This document shows, in pieces, positions 1 to 7,345 of a DNA stretch of 24,634 bases. Within the stretch, counting starts at the first letter, position 1; each line of letters begins with the position of its first letter. A program made the translations under genes and the position numbers. The notes beneath the pieces are model-generated. The model ran no database searches and was not told the origin of the DNA. It saw only the letters and a list, made by a program, of their open reading frames with translations. This DNA comes from JAZLIT01 sp045617525 (lineage in GTDB: Bacteria > Bacillota > Bacilli > Bacillales_A > Planococcaceae), in assembly GCA_045617525.1 (NCBI GenBank), contig JAZLIT010000234.1, positions 1 through 24,634 on the forward strand. Reading direction: 5' to 3'.

Positions 1-79
1 AACTACCAAACACCGAAGGTGAGTTCGGCGCGGCTCAAAAGTGAAAACTAATTAACCATCCAATACATAAGCAAAGTTG

Positions 80-239
80 CGGGCACCAAGAGGCGTCAGG
101 GCCAAGGAGTTCGAGGAAGCAAAGTTGCGAGGAGCGTAAGCATACACAGTACGTGCGCACCGCAGTAACAAAGCTGACGAAGAAATGCGCCGGCCATCAC
201 GCCTCAAGGGCAGCTCCGATGGGAGTTGGGGTTACCTTG
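80..239 (+). ncRNA. candidate structured RNA (GC-rich, unassigned)
   Basis: This stretch is strikingly GC-rich beside the AT-rich DNA that follows, and no open reading frame explains it. Seen helices: 90-96 with 199-205 (7 bp), continuing through two mismatches into 100-103 with 192-195, and outward through an A-rich internal loop to 86-87 with 208-209; an inner helix 155-159 with 186-190; and a 3' hairpin 211-217 with 222-228 around a GATG loop. One pair of the last hairpin is G-U only if the plus strand is read, which favours that strand. Purine-rich loop motifs (GAGGAAGC, GCGAGGAGCG, GACGAAGAAA) look like conserved RNA loops. It may be a large Firmicute ncRNA or the trailing part of an upstream rRNA operon; I cannot name the family, and the boundaries are approximate. 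Confidence 0.4.
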
Positions 240-255
240 TGAGAGAGACAAGCGC

Positions 256-595
256 TTCACATAGATCTTTTTTTACTTAAAATTACTTTAGTACTCTATA
301 AATTTGAAAAGACTAGGCTTTCGAGTATAACCTGTAAGGTCTCTTATCTTAAAATGAGTAGTTATTAAAATTGTTTAAGCAGTAATTATCTATTATTTAA
401 AGGTTAAACTATTATAGAGGAATTGAATTTTTATAGTTTAACGAATGGGCTTTTATATGAAAAACTGTTATAAACTAAAAGAATTAAGAAGTTTTATTGA
501 TTGCATTCATCCCTAGAGAAGAGTAGTATTATTCCTAATAAATATTTTTAGGTAGCCCGTTTAATAGTCGGAATTGTTTTACTTTTCCAACATTC
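256..595. other. AT-rich gene-free spacer before guaB
   Basis: I find no convincing gene, tRNA or terminator here. The one structure noted is a perfect 10-bp inverted repeat, 403-412 against 433-442, with a 20-base loop and no T run after it. In B. subtilis the yaaC gene lies between an rRNA operon and guaB (known); nothing like it is visible here. Confidence 0.5.
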
Positions 596-630
596 TTGAC
601 AGTTTACGATGGCGTTGTTAACCTTACAAT
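596..630 (+). promoter_or_regulatory. probable guaB sigma-A promoter
   Basis: TTGACA at 596-601 is a perfect -35 box. With 17-bp spacing the -10 would be the poor TAACCT at 619-624. Alternatively TACAAT at 625-630 is the -10, paired with TTTACG at 603-608 (16 bp). Either places the transcript start about 25-35 bases before the guaB start codon. The exact pairing is undecided. Confidence 0.5.
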
Positions 631-661
631 AATATTCTTTTACGTAGGAGGAAATTTTGAA

Positions 662-2128
662 ATGTGGGAAACGAAATTTGCCAAAGAAGGCTTAACATTT
701 GATGATGTATTATTAGTACCAGCACATTCTGAAGTATTACCTAAGGATGTAGATTTATCGCTACAATTAACACCAAAGATTAAGTTAAATATTCCAATGA
801 TCAGTGCAGGTATGGATACAGTAACTGAAGCTAAAATGGCAATTGCAATGGCTCGTCAAGGTGGTCTTGGTATTATTCATAAAAATATGAGTATTGATGA
901 GCAAGCAGAAGAAGTAGAGAAAGTTAAGCGTTCTGAAAATGGAGTTATTACAAACCCATTTTTCTTAACACCAGAACATCAAGTATTTGATGCAGAACAT
1001 TTAATGGGTAAATACCGTATTTCAGGTGTTCCAATTGTAAATAACATGGACGACCAAAAATTAGTAGGGATTATCACAAACCGTGACCTACGATTTATCT
1101 CTGATTACTCATTGAAAATTGATGACGTAATGACAAAAGAAGATTTAGTAACAGCTGAAGTTGGTACAACATTAATAGACGCTGAGAAAATCTTACAACA
1201 ATATAAAATCGAAAAATTACCAATCGTTGATGAACAAGGTAAATTAACTGGTTTAATTACAATTAAAGATATTGAAAAAGTAATTGAATTCCCTAACGCA
1301 GCAAAAGACAAGCATGGTCGTTTAGTAGTTGGTGCAGCTGTTGGTGTTTCTAAGGATACAATGGTACGTATTGCTAAATTAGTAGATGCTCAAGTAGACA
1401 TTATCGTAATTGATACAGCGCACGGACATTCTCAAGGTGTTTTAAACACAATTAAAGATATCCGAGCAGCTTATCCAAATCTTGATATTATTGCAGGTAA
1501 CGTCGCTACAGCAGAAGGTACTCGTGCTTTATTTGAAGCAGGTGCTGATGTAGTTAAAGTAGGTATCGGCCCAGGTTCAATTTGTACAACTCGTGTAGTT
1601 GCTGGTGTTGGTGTTCCTCAAATTACGGCAATCTATGATGCAGCTTCAATTGCACGTGAATATGGTAAGGCAATTATTGCAGATGGCGGTATTAAGTATT
1701 CTGGTGATATCGTTAAAGCTTTAGCAGCTGGAGGTCACGTAGTAATGCTTGGATCATTACTTGCAGGTACATCTGAATCACCTGGTGATACAGAAATCTT
1801 CCAAGGACGTCGCTTCAAAGTGTACCGTGGTATGGGTTCTCTTGGGGCAATGGAAAAAGGTTCAAAAGACCGTTACTTCCAAGAAGATGCTAAGAAATTA
1901 GTACCTGAGGGAATTGAAGGCCGTCTTCCTTATAAAGGACCGCTGGCTGATACGATTCACCAATTAATTGGTGGTATTCGCGCAGGTATGGGTTACTGTG
2001 GTACTGGAGATTTAAGAACTTTACGTGAGGAATCTCAATTCATTCGTATGACTGGTGCAGGTCTTCGTGAATCACATCCACATGATGTACAAATTACAAA
2101 AGAAGCACCTAACTACTCGATTTCATGA
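662..2128 (+). CDS. guaB: IMP dehydrogenase
   Basis: Oxidises inosine monophosphate to xanthosine monophosphate with NAD+, the committed step of guanine nucleotide synthesis in the cytoplasm. The start is ATG 662, preceded by TAGGAGG at 645-651; an in-frame TTG at 596 would add 22 residues unrelated to the family and overlaps the promoter. The product is 488 residues, the usual length. The (beta/alpha)8 barrel is interrupted by two CBS domains at about residues 95-210. The catalytic loop GPGSICTTR carries Cys308, and the NAD/IMP-site stretches VIDTAHGHS and ADGGIKYSGD are intact, as is the mobile flap RGMGSLGAM. It is monocistronic: its own promoter lies upstream and a strong terminator follows within 16 bp. 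No purine operator was recognised with confidence. Confidence 0.98.
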   Translation: MWETKFAKEGLTFDDVLLVPAHSEVLPKDVDLSLQLTPKIKLNIPMISAGMDTVTEAKMAIAMARQGGLGIIHKNMSIDEQAEEVEKVKRSENGVITNPFFLTPEHQVFDAEHLMGKYRISGVPIVNNMDDQKLVGIITNRDLRFISDYSLKIDDVMTKEDLVTAEVGTTLIDAEKILQQYKIEKLPIVDEQGKLTGLITIKDIEKVIEFPNAAKDKHGRLVVGAAVGVSKDTMVRIAKLVDAQVDIIVIDTAHGHSQGVLNTIKDIRAAYPNLDIIAGNVATAEGTRALFEAGADVVKVGIGPGSICTTRVVAGVGVPQITAIYDAASIAREYGKAIIADGGIKYSGDIVKALAAGGHVVMLGSLLAGTSESPGDTEIFQGRRFKVYRGMGSLGAMEKGSKDRYFQEDAKKLVPEGIEGRLPYKGPLADTIHQLIGGIRAGMGYCGTGDLRTLREESQFIRMTGAGLRESHPHDVQITKEAPNYSIS

Positions 2129-2143
2129 TATAAGAAACCAAAT

Positions 2144-2186
2144 AACTCTTCTAGCGTCTATTTATAGGGCTAGGAGAGTTTTTTAT
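2144..2186 (+). terminator. rho-independent terminator after guaB
   Basis: A 12-bp stem, 2144-2155 with 2169-2180, containing one G-U pair, is followed by a T-rich run to 2186. It isolates guaB from dacA. Confidence 0.9.
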
Positions 2187-2263
2187 TGTAAAGGAATACC
2201 CAATTGATAACAGTTCTATGATAAAATGGCGAAGAAAAGAAAACTATTTTTGGAGGTAGCTTT

Positions 2264-3589
2264 GTGAAAAAAATTAACAAAAAATCGCTAATGAGCATAG
2301 CTCTTGTACCAGTTTTGTTAGTAAGCATGTTTGTATCGGCACCTGCTACGACAAAGGCGGAAACGGATTTAGGTTTGACAGTTGATGCTGCAATTTTAAT
2401 TGATGCAGATTCAGGGAAAATTTTATATGAACAAAATGCATCAGCATCTTTAGGTATTGCAAGTATGACGAAGATGATGACAGAATACTTATTATTAGAT
2501 GCTATTAAGGCAGGAACAGTAACATGGGATCAGCAATATCGTGTTACAGAGTTAACGTATAAGATGTCTCAAAATCGTGCATTAAGTAATGTGCCTTTGC
2601 GTGCGGATGGTACATATTCTGTTCGTGAATTATATGAAGCAATGGCCATTTATTCGGCTAATGCGGCAACAGTTGCAATTGCCGAGACGATTGCAGGAAC
2701 TGAAACAGAATTTGTTAAGTTAATGAATAAAAAGGCTGCAGACCTGGGTCTTGAGGGTTATAAATTTGTAAATACTACAGGGTTAAATAATAGTGATTAT
2801 AATGGTTTACAGCCATTAGGCTATGGAGATACAGATGAAAACGTAATGCCAGCACGTTCAGTCGCGAAGCTTGCATACCATTTATTAAAGGATCACCCGG
2901 AAGTTTTAGAAACATCTAGTATTCCACGTAAAAAGTTCCGTGAAGGTACTGAAGATGAGATTCATATGGATAACTGGAACTTCATGTTACCTGGTTTAGT
3001 GTTTGAATATGAAGGTGTGGACGGCTTAAAAACAGGTACCACTGATTTTGCAGGACAATCGTTTACGGGTACTGTTAAACGTGGTGATACACGATTTATC
3101 GCTGTCGTAATGAAAGCTGTGGATGCATCAGGAGCTAGCACACGTAAAGCACGCTTTGATGCTGCAGCCAAATTATTTGATTACGGGTTTGGACAATTTT
3201 CTAAACAAGAAGTAATGGCAGCAAACACGACTTTTGAAGATAATAAAACAATTTCAGTATTAAAAGGTAAAGAGACTGAAGTGGAAATTGCCGCTAAAGA
3301 TGGCGTATCATTTATGATGAAAACAACTGAAAAGGATTTATATACACCAAAACTTGTTCTTGATGTAGAAGAGCTTGAAGCTGATGTAAAAAAAGATACG
3401 GTTGTCGGTAAAGTAGTAATTGAGCGTTCTGAAGGAACAGATTACGGATTTATTGACGGTTCTACATTTGAAGTAGATGTTGTTACAACTTCTGAAGTAG
3501 AACGTTCTAGCGGTATGTCTTTATTCTTTAAAGGAATTGGGAATTTCTTCGGTAATTTATGGGGTAATTTTATGGGTTTATTCTCATAA
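2264..3589 (+). CDS. dacA: D-alanyl-D-alanine carboxypeptidase (PBP5 type)
   Basis: Removes the terminal D-alanine from peptidoglycan stem peptides on the outer face of the membrane, limiting cross-linking. It starts at GTG 2264 after TGGAGG at 2251-2256. The 441 residues show a signal peptide with cleavage likely after TKA (about residue 32), then a serine peptidase S11 domain with all three active-site motifs: SMTK (nucleophile Ser67, Lys70), SAN (131-133) and KTG (256-258). A PBP5 C-terminal beta domain follows at about 290-400. The last 25 residues (GMSLFFKGIGNFFGNLWGNF...) form the amphipathic helix that anchors this family in the membrane. A TATGAT/TAAAAT sequence at 2217-2227 may be its -10 box, without a clear -35. 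The position after guaB matches B. subtilis dacA. Confidence 0.96.
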   Translation: MKKINKKSLMSIALVPVLLVSMFVSAPATTKAETDLGLTVDAAILIDADSGKILYEQNASASLGIASMTKMMTEYLLLDAIKAGTVTWDQQYRVTELTYKMSQNRALSNVPLRADGTYSVRELYEAMAIYSANAATVAIAETIAGTETEFVKLMNKKAADLGLEGYKFVNTTGLNNSDYNGLQPLGYGDTDENVMPARSVAKLAYHLLKDHPEVLETSSIPRKKFREGTEDEIHMDNWNFMLPGLVFEYEGVDGLKTGTTDFAGQSFTGTVKRGDTRFIAVVMKAVDASGASTRKARFDAAAKLFDYGFGQFSKQEVMAANTTFEDNKTISVLKGKETEVEIAAKDGVSFMMKTTEKDLYTPKLVLDVEELEADVKKDTVVGKVVIERSEGTDYGFIDGSTFEVDVVTTSEVERSSGMSLFFKGIGNFFGNLWGNFMGLFS

Positions 3590-3597
3590 AAAATAGG

Positions 3598-3635
3598 GCG
3601 GTTAATGACTTTATGTCATTAATCGCTTTTTTTTT
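3598..3635 (+). terminator. rho-independent terminator after dacA
   Basis: The 12-bp stem 3598-3609 with 3615-3626 (one G-U pair) has a 5-base loop and is followed by nine T residues. Confidence 0.93.
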
Positions 3636-3716
3636 GTTAGATGAATGATGTGATTTAACTCGGACAACATTTATTTTTGACTGTTTTTACATAGGTTAAT
3701 GGAGGAGGTGTATTTA

Positions 3717-5513
3717 ATGTGTGGAATTACAGGGATTGTACAATTTTCTGAGGAAATAACGAAGGATAATACAATTGGAAAAATGACAGGGGCGTTGGCA
3801 CATCGCGGGCCTGATGCATCTGGTTATGTAGAAAGTACACATGTTCATTTAGGGCATCGTAGATTAGCAATTATTGATCTTGAACAAGGTGCACAGCCTA
3901 TGCAGCGTACGGTAAAGGACAATACGTACACGATCGTATATAATGGGGAGCTTTATAATACGCTTGAACTGAAAGAGGAACTTGAGAAATTGGGGTATCA
4001 CTTTACGACAGATTCAGATACGGAAGTTTTATTAATCGCATTTATTGCTTGGGGAATAAATTGTACAGATAAATTAAATGGAATTTTTGCTTTTGCCGTG
4101 TTAGATGAAAAAAATGAGAGACTAACTTTGTTTCGTGATCGATTAGGTGTGAAGCCATTATTTTATACGCAACGGGACGGTCTTTTTTTATTTGCATCAG
4201 AAATCAAAGGGCTACTTGCGCATGCTGATGTAAAACCTCAAGTTGGTGTGGAAGGTTTATCTATGTTGTTAAGTATGGGACCATCTCGCGTACCTGGTAA
4301 AACAGTTTTTGAAAATATATATGAACTTGAGGCGGCGCACTTATTAATTGTAGATCGGTCAGGAGTAACTCGACAGCGCTATTGGAATGTAGAAGATGCA
4401 GAACATCATGATACGTTAGAAAACACGGCAAAAAATGTACGTGAGCTTGTTACAGACGCAGTGCATCGGCAATTAGTGAGTGATGTACCATTATGTACGT
4501 TGCTATCTGGAGGAATTGATTCAAGTATTATTAGCATGCTTGCTAGCCAGATGCAGCCACTACATACGTATTCGCTCGATTATGAAGGTAACGAAGCCTA
4601 TTTTCATGCAAATGATTTTCAAAAATCACTGGATACACCATGGATAGAGATAATGGTAAACGAGATTGGCAGTACGCATCAAACTGTTACTTTAAGTCAG
4701 GAGAAACTAGCAGGGACGTTAAATGCGGCACTTTATGCTAAGGACTATCCAAGTATGGCGGATATTGACGGCTCGCTACTTCTATTTTTTGAGGAAATAA
4801 AGAAGGATTTTAAAGTGGCCCTATCTGGAGAGTGTGCAGATGAGCTATTTGGAGGCTATCCATGGTTCCACAAGCAAGTAGGTATGTTCCCCTGGATTAC
4901 GTCAATTGAAGAGCGTGAACGACTGCTGAAGGGGAAATGGCGCGATAAATTACAACTTCAAGCAACGCTACATGCAATTTATGAGGAGGAAGTTGAAAAG
5001 ATATCGCATTTAAAGGATGACCGCCAGCGTCTATTTTATTTGAATCAGACGTATTTTATGCAAACGTTACTTGAACGAAAGGATCGCATGAGTATGGCGA
5101 AGGGATTAGAGGTGCGTGTACCGTTTGCGGATCATCGATTAGTGGAGTATGTGTGGAATATTCCCTGGGAGATGAAACAGTATGGGGGCTTAGAAAAGGG
5201 CATATTACGCCATGCGTTTAAAGGACAGTTACCGGATGAGGTTCTTTACAGAAAGAAAAATCCGTTTCCAAAGACACATCACCCAGCATATGCAGAGCTT
5301 GTGCAGCAGGGGCTTTTGAAACGTTGGCAAAATCCACAGTCAATTTTACGAGAGTTATTTGAAGAGGGTCCATTTGAGCAGTTGATTGCGACACGCGGAG
5401 AATCATTTAAAAAGCCATGGTTCGGTCAATTGATGACAGGCCCACAGCTTCTCGCATATTTTATTCAGTTGGATGAATGGTTTACGGCATATGAGGTAGA
5501 GCTTATTGTGTAA
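3717..5513 (+). CDS. asnB: glutamine-hydrolysing asparagine synthetase
   Basis: Makes asparagine from aspartate, glutamine and ATP. The start is ATG 3717, because family members begin Met-Cys and Cys2 is the glutaminase nucleophile; an ATG at 3699 lies in the ribosome binding site GGAGGAGG (3701-3708). The 598 residues have an N-terminal class II glutamine amidotransferase domain (CGITG, AHRGPD at 29-33, LGHRRLAIID, YNGELYN at 75-81, RDRLGVKPLFY) and a C-terminal synthetase domain with the pyrophosphate loop SGGIDSS (264-270) and SGECADELFGG (370-380). No key residue is missing. Length and sequence resemble the B. subtilis AsnO/AsnB group; which paralogue it is cannot be settled here. It sits where B. 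subtilis has pdxST, has no terminator of its own, and its 3' end overlaps the convergent MocR gene by 11 bp. Confidence 0.93.
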   Translation: MCGITGIVQFSEEITKDNTIGKMTGALAHRGPDASGYVESTHVHLGHRRLAIIDLEQGAQPMQRTVKDNTYTIVYNGELYNTLELKEELEKLGYHFTTDSDTEVLLIAFIAWGINCTDKLNGIFAFAVLDEKNERLTLFRDRLGVKPLFYTQRDGLFLFASEIKGLLAHADVKPQVGVEGLSMLLSMGPSRVPGKTVFENIYELEAAHLLIVDRSGVTRQRYWNVEDAEHHDTLENTAKNVRELVTDAVHRQLVSDVPLCTLLSGGIDSSIISMLASQMQPLHTYSLDYEGNEAYFHANDFQKSLDTPWIEIMVNEIGSTHQTVTLSQEKLAGTLNAALYAKDYPSMADIDGSLLLFFEEIKKDFKVALSGECADELFGGYPWFHKQVGMFPWITSIEERERLLKGKWRDKLQLQATLHAIYEEEVEKISHLKDDRQRLFYLNQTYFMQTLLERKDRMSMAKGLEVRVPFADHRLVEYVWNIPWEMKQYGGLEKGILRHAFKGQLPDEVLYRKKNPFPKTHHPAYAELVQQGLLKRWQNPQSILRELFEEGPFEQLIATRGESFKKPWFGQLMTGPQLLAYFIQLDEWFTAYEVELIV

Positions 5514-6891
5514 AGGCATTCATTAAGGCATGCACTGCGTCTTCGATTTCGTCTAGATCGAGCCCACCGAAACCGAGTAAGAATGTAGGCGTTACGGGTT
5601 TGATTGATGTAAATGTATAGTTTGAAACGCTTAAAATATGAATACCAGAATTACGTGCATCTTGTAAAAGGGTTGCTTCAGATTTAGTGGTTGTGAAGCT
5701 TATTAAAAAATGCATACCAGCTTCGTCACCTGTAATTTGTATTTTAGGATAATGATTGGTGAAAACTTGAATAATTTTATCATGCTTTTTACGGTAAATT
5801 TTACGCATCCTATTAAGATGTTTTGAAAAGTGGCCGTCGCGCATAAAGTGAGCTAATATATGCTGTTCAAATCGGGGAACAGTGGATGAATAATAGCTTA
5901 AGCGCTCAGTGTAAACCTGCATAAGTGCTTTCGGTAAAACAAAATAAGCGACACGTAATGAAGGCATCAGTGATTTTGTGAATGTGCTTAAGTAAATGAC
6001 CTTGCCACTTCTATCCATACTTTGAAGGGCGGCAATAGGTTTACCAATATAGCGGAATTCACTATCATAATCGTCTTCGAGTATATAGCGATTAGCTTGT
6101 TCACTCGCCCAATTCAGTAGCTGTGTGCGCCGAGATGCAGAGAGTACTGCTCCAGTAGGAAACTGATGTGCAGGTGTTAAGTAAACAATATTGGCATCAC
6201 TTTTTTCAAGTTGCTCAATAATTAATCCATCCGCATCAATTGAAATCGGTACGGCCTGCTCATTCAAATGAGCAATGGGGATCGCTGCATAGCCAGGGTT
6301 TTCAAGTGCGAGCTTCGAGTTGTCATCAAATAAGCGTAAAATCATGGGAAGAAGATGCTCCGTACCTGAGCCAATTACAATTTGCTCAGGTATACATTCG
6401 ATGCCTCGAGATTGATAAAGATAATGTGCAATTTCAACACGTAAATCAACCTCACCTTGGCTATGTCCCGTTTGCAGAAGTTCCATAGAGGATTCATCCA
6501 TTACAAGTTTGGCATATTTTCTCCACGTTGAAAAAGGGAAAGAAGCGGCATCAATTTTACTTGGTGAGAAATTATAGCGAATCGGTTGCTCGGTTTCAAC
6601 AGTGGGAATCGGTTGATTTAGCGATTGTTCGATGAAAGGTAATTCCTGAATATCTTCAACGAAGAAACCAACACGCGACACGGAAGTAGTATAGCCTTCT
6701 GCTAGGAGCTGACCATAAGCAAGTTCTACTGTAGTCTGGCTAATCGATAAAAATTCAGCAAGTTGCCTTTTAGAAGGAAGTTTAGCCCCTTTGCTGAGTT
6801 GCTGTGAAATGATTGAACGCTTAATACCGTCGTAGAGCTGCTCATAGATTGGCTCTTTGGCAGATTTGTCTAGCGTAATTAATAAATCCAT
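5503..6891 (-). CDS. MocR/PdxR-type GntR regulator with aminotransferase-like domain
   Basis: A fusion regulator: an N-terminal GntR winged helix (about residues 1-75, with KLPSKRQLAEFLSISQTTVELAY as recognition region) joined to a fold-type I PLP-dependent aminotransferase-like domain. PLP ligands are visible: Lys306 in the TFTKS motif, the LEDDYDSEFRY stretch around residue 275, and TPAHQFPTG at 239-247. The 462 residues are normal for MocR proteins. Such proteins bind DNA and sense PLP or PLP adducts; PdxR members activate pdxST. No pdxS or pdxT is in this window, although the locus between dacA and serS is the pdxST site in B. subtilis. The start ATG follows an AGGGGG ribosome site. Its promoter faces that of serS. 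The target is unknown; autoregulation and control of the convergent asnB or of distant pyridoxal genes are all possible. Confidence 0.88.
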   Translation of the reverse strand: MDLLITLDKSAKEPIYEQLYDGIKRSIISQQLSKGAKLPSKRQLAEFLSISQTTVELAYGQLLAEGYTTSVSRVGFFVEDIQELPFIEQSLNQPIPTVETEQPIRYNFSPSKIDAASFPFSTWRKYAKLVMDESSMELLQTGHSQGEVDLRVEIAHYLYQSRGIECIPEQIVIGSGTEHLLPMILRLFDDNSKLALENPGYAAIPIAHLNEQAVPISIDADGLIIEQLEKSDANIVYLTPAHQFPTGAVLSASRRTQLLNWASEQANRYILEDDYDSEFRYIGKPIAALQSMDRSGKVIYLSTFTKSLMPSLRVAYFVLPKALMQVYTERLSYYSSTVPRFEQHILAHFMRDGHFSKHLNRMRKIYRKKHDKIIQVFTNHYPKIQITGDEAGMHFLISFTTTKSEATLLQDARNSGIHILSVSNYTFTSIKPVTPTFLLGFGGLDLDEIEDAVHALMNAFTQ

Positions 6892-6923
6892 GTCGTTCCC
6901 CCTAACCTGTATACTTTGTGTTA

Positions 6924-6952
6924 AACATAAACATTTTACCGGGTCAGTTCAA
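6924..6952 (-). promoter_or_regulatory. promoter of the MocR-type gene
   Basis: Reading the minus strand, TTGAAC (6952-6947) and TATGTT (6929-6924) are separated by exactly 17 bp, about 35 bp before the start codon. The -35 box is only 16 bp from the -35 of the opposite serS promoter, so a regulator bound here could affect both. Confidence 0.7.
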
Positions 6953-6968
6953 GCGTTTTTTGAAAAAC

Positions 6969-6997
6969 TTGCAAAACAAACTCTCGTGTAGTAAAGT
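6969..6997 (+). promoter_or_regulatory. promoter of the serS leader
   Basis: TTGCAA (6969-6974) and TAAAGT (6992-6997) with 17-bp spacing lie just before the T-box stem I, predicting a start near 7004. Confidence 0.7.
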
Positions 6998-7016
6998 ATG
7001 GTTAAATTTATATTGA

Positions 7017-7248
7017 TTCGATGATAGGAAGTAGTAGCAAGCTCGTTTTTTTTAGAGAGTCAGCGGTTGGTGGAAGCTGATAAAGACACTTGTGAATCCG
7101 TCCTTGAGAAGTCTAACTGAAATAATAGTAGGTTTAGGCCGGCAAAATATGCCGTTATTTGCTGAAGTGGAATAGGTGTATACTTATTCAATCAGGGTGG
7201 CAACGCGGGTAGCTCTCGTCCCTTTTATGGGGATCGAGGGCTTTTTTG
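7017..7248 (+). promoter_or_regulatory. T-box riboswitch, serine specifier UCC
   Basis: A tRNA-sensing leader. The diagnostic T-box sequence AGGGTGGCAACGCGGG lies at 7194-7209 and is followed by a G+C-rich terminator hairpin (about 7211-7238) and a T run to 7246. Stem I occupies about 7020-7130. Its specifier loop reads GAA-UCC-G with UCC at 7097-7099, a serine codon, agreeing with the downstream serS. By family knowledge, uncharged tRNA-Ser(GGA) pairs with UCC and its free CCA end stabilises the antiterminator, so serS is read through when serine charging falls. The tRNA-Ser gene in this window has anticodon UGA, so it is not the exact cognate of the specifier. Confidence 0.95.
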
Positions 7249-7345
7249 TGTTCACTTTACTAGCACGTTAAAGCATTAAAGTGCAAAACCCTTTGCTAAA
7301 AGTAATTCTACCTATCATCAATCCAACACATAAGGGGGAAATAAC

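Noticed and set aside
596..661. N-terminal extension of guaB by 22 residues from a TTG start
   Set aside because: The extension covers the likely promoter and ribosome binding site and is not part of IMP dehydrogenases; ATG 662 has TAGGAGG in front of it.
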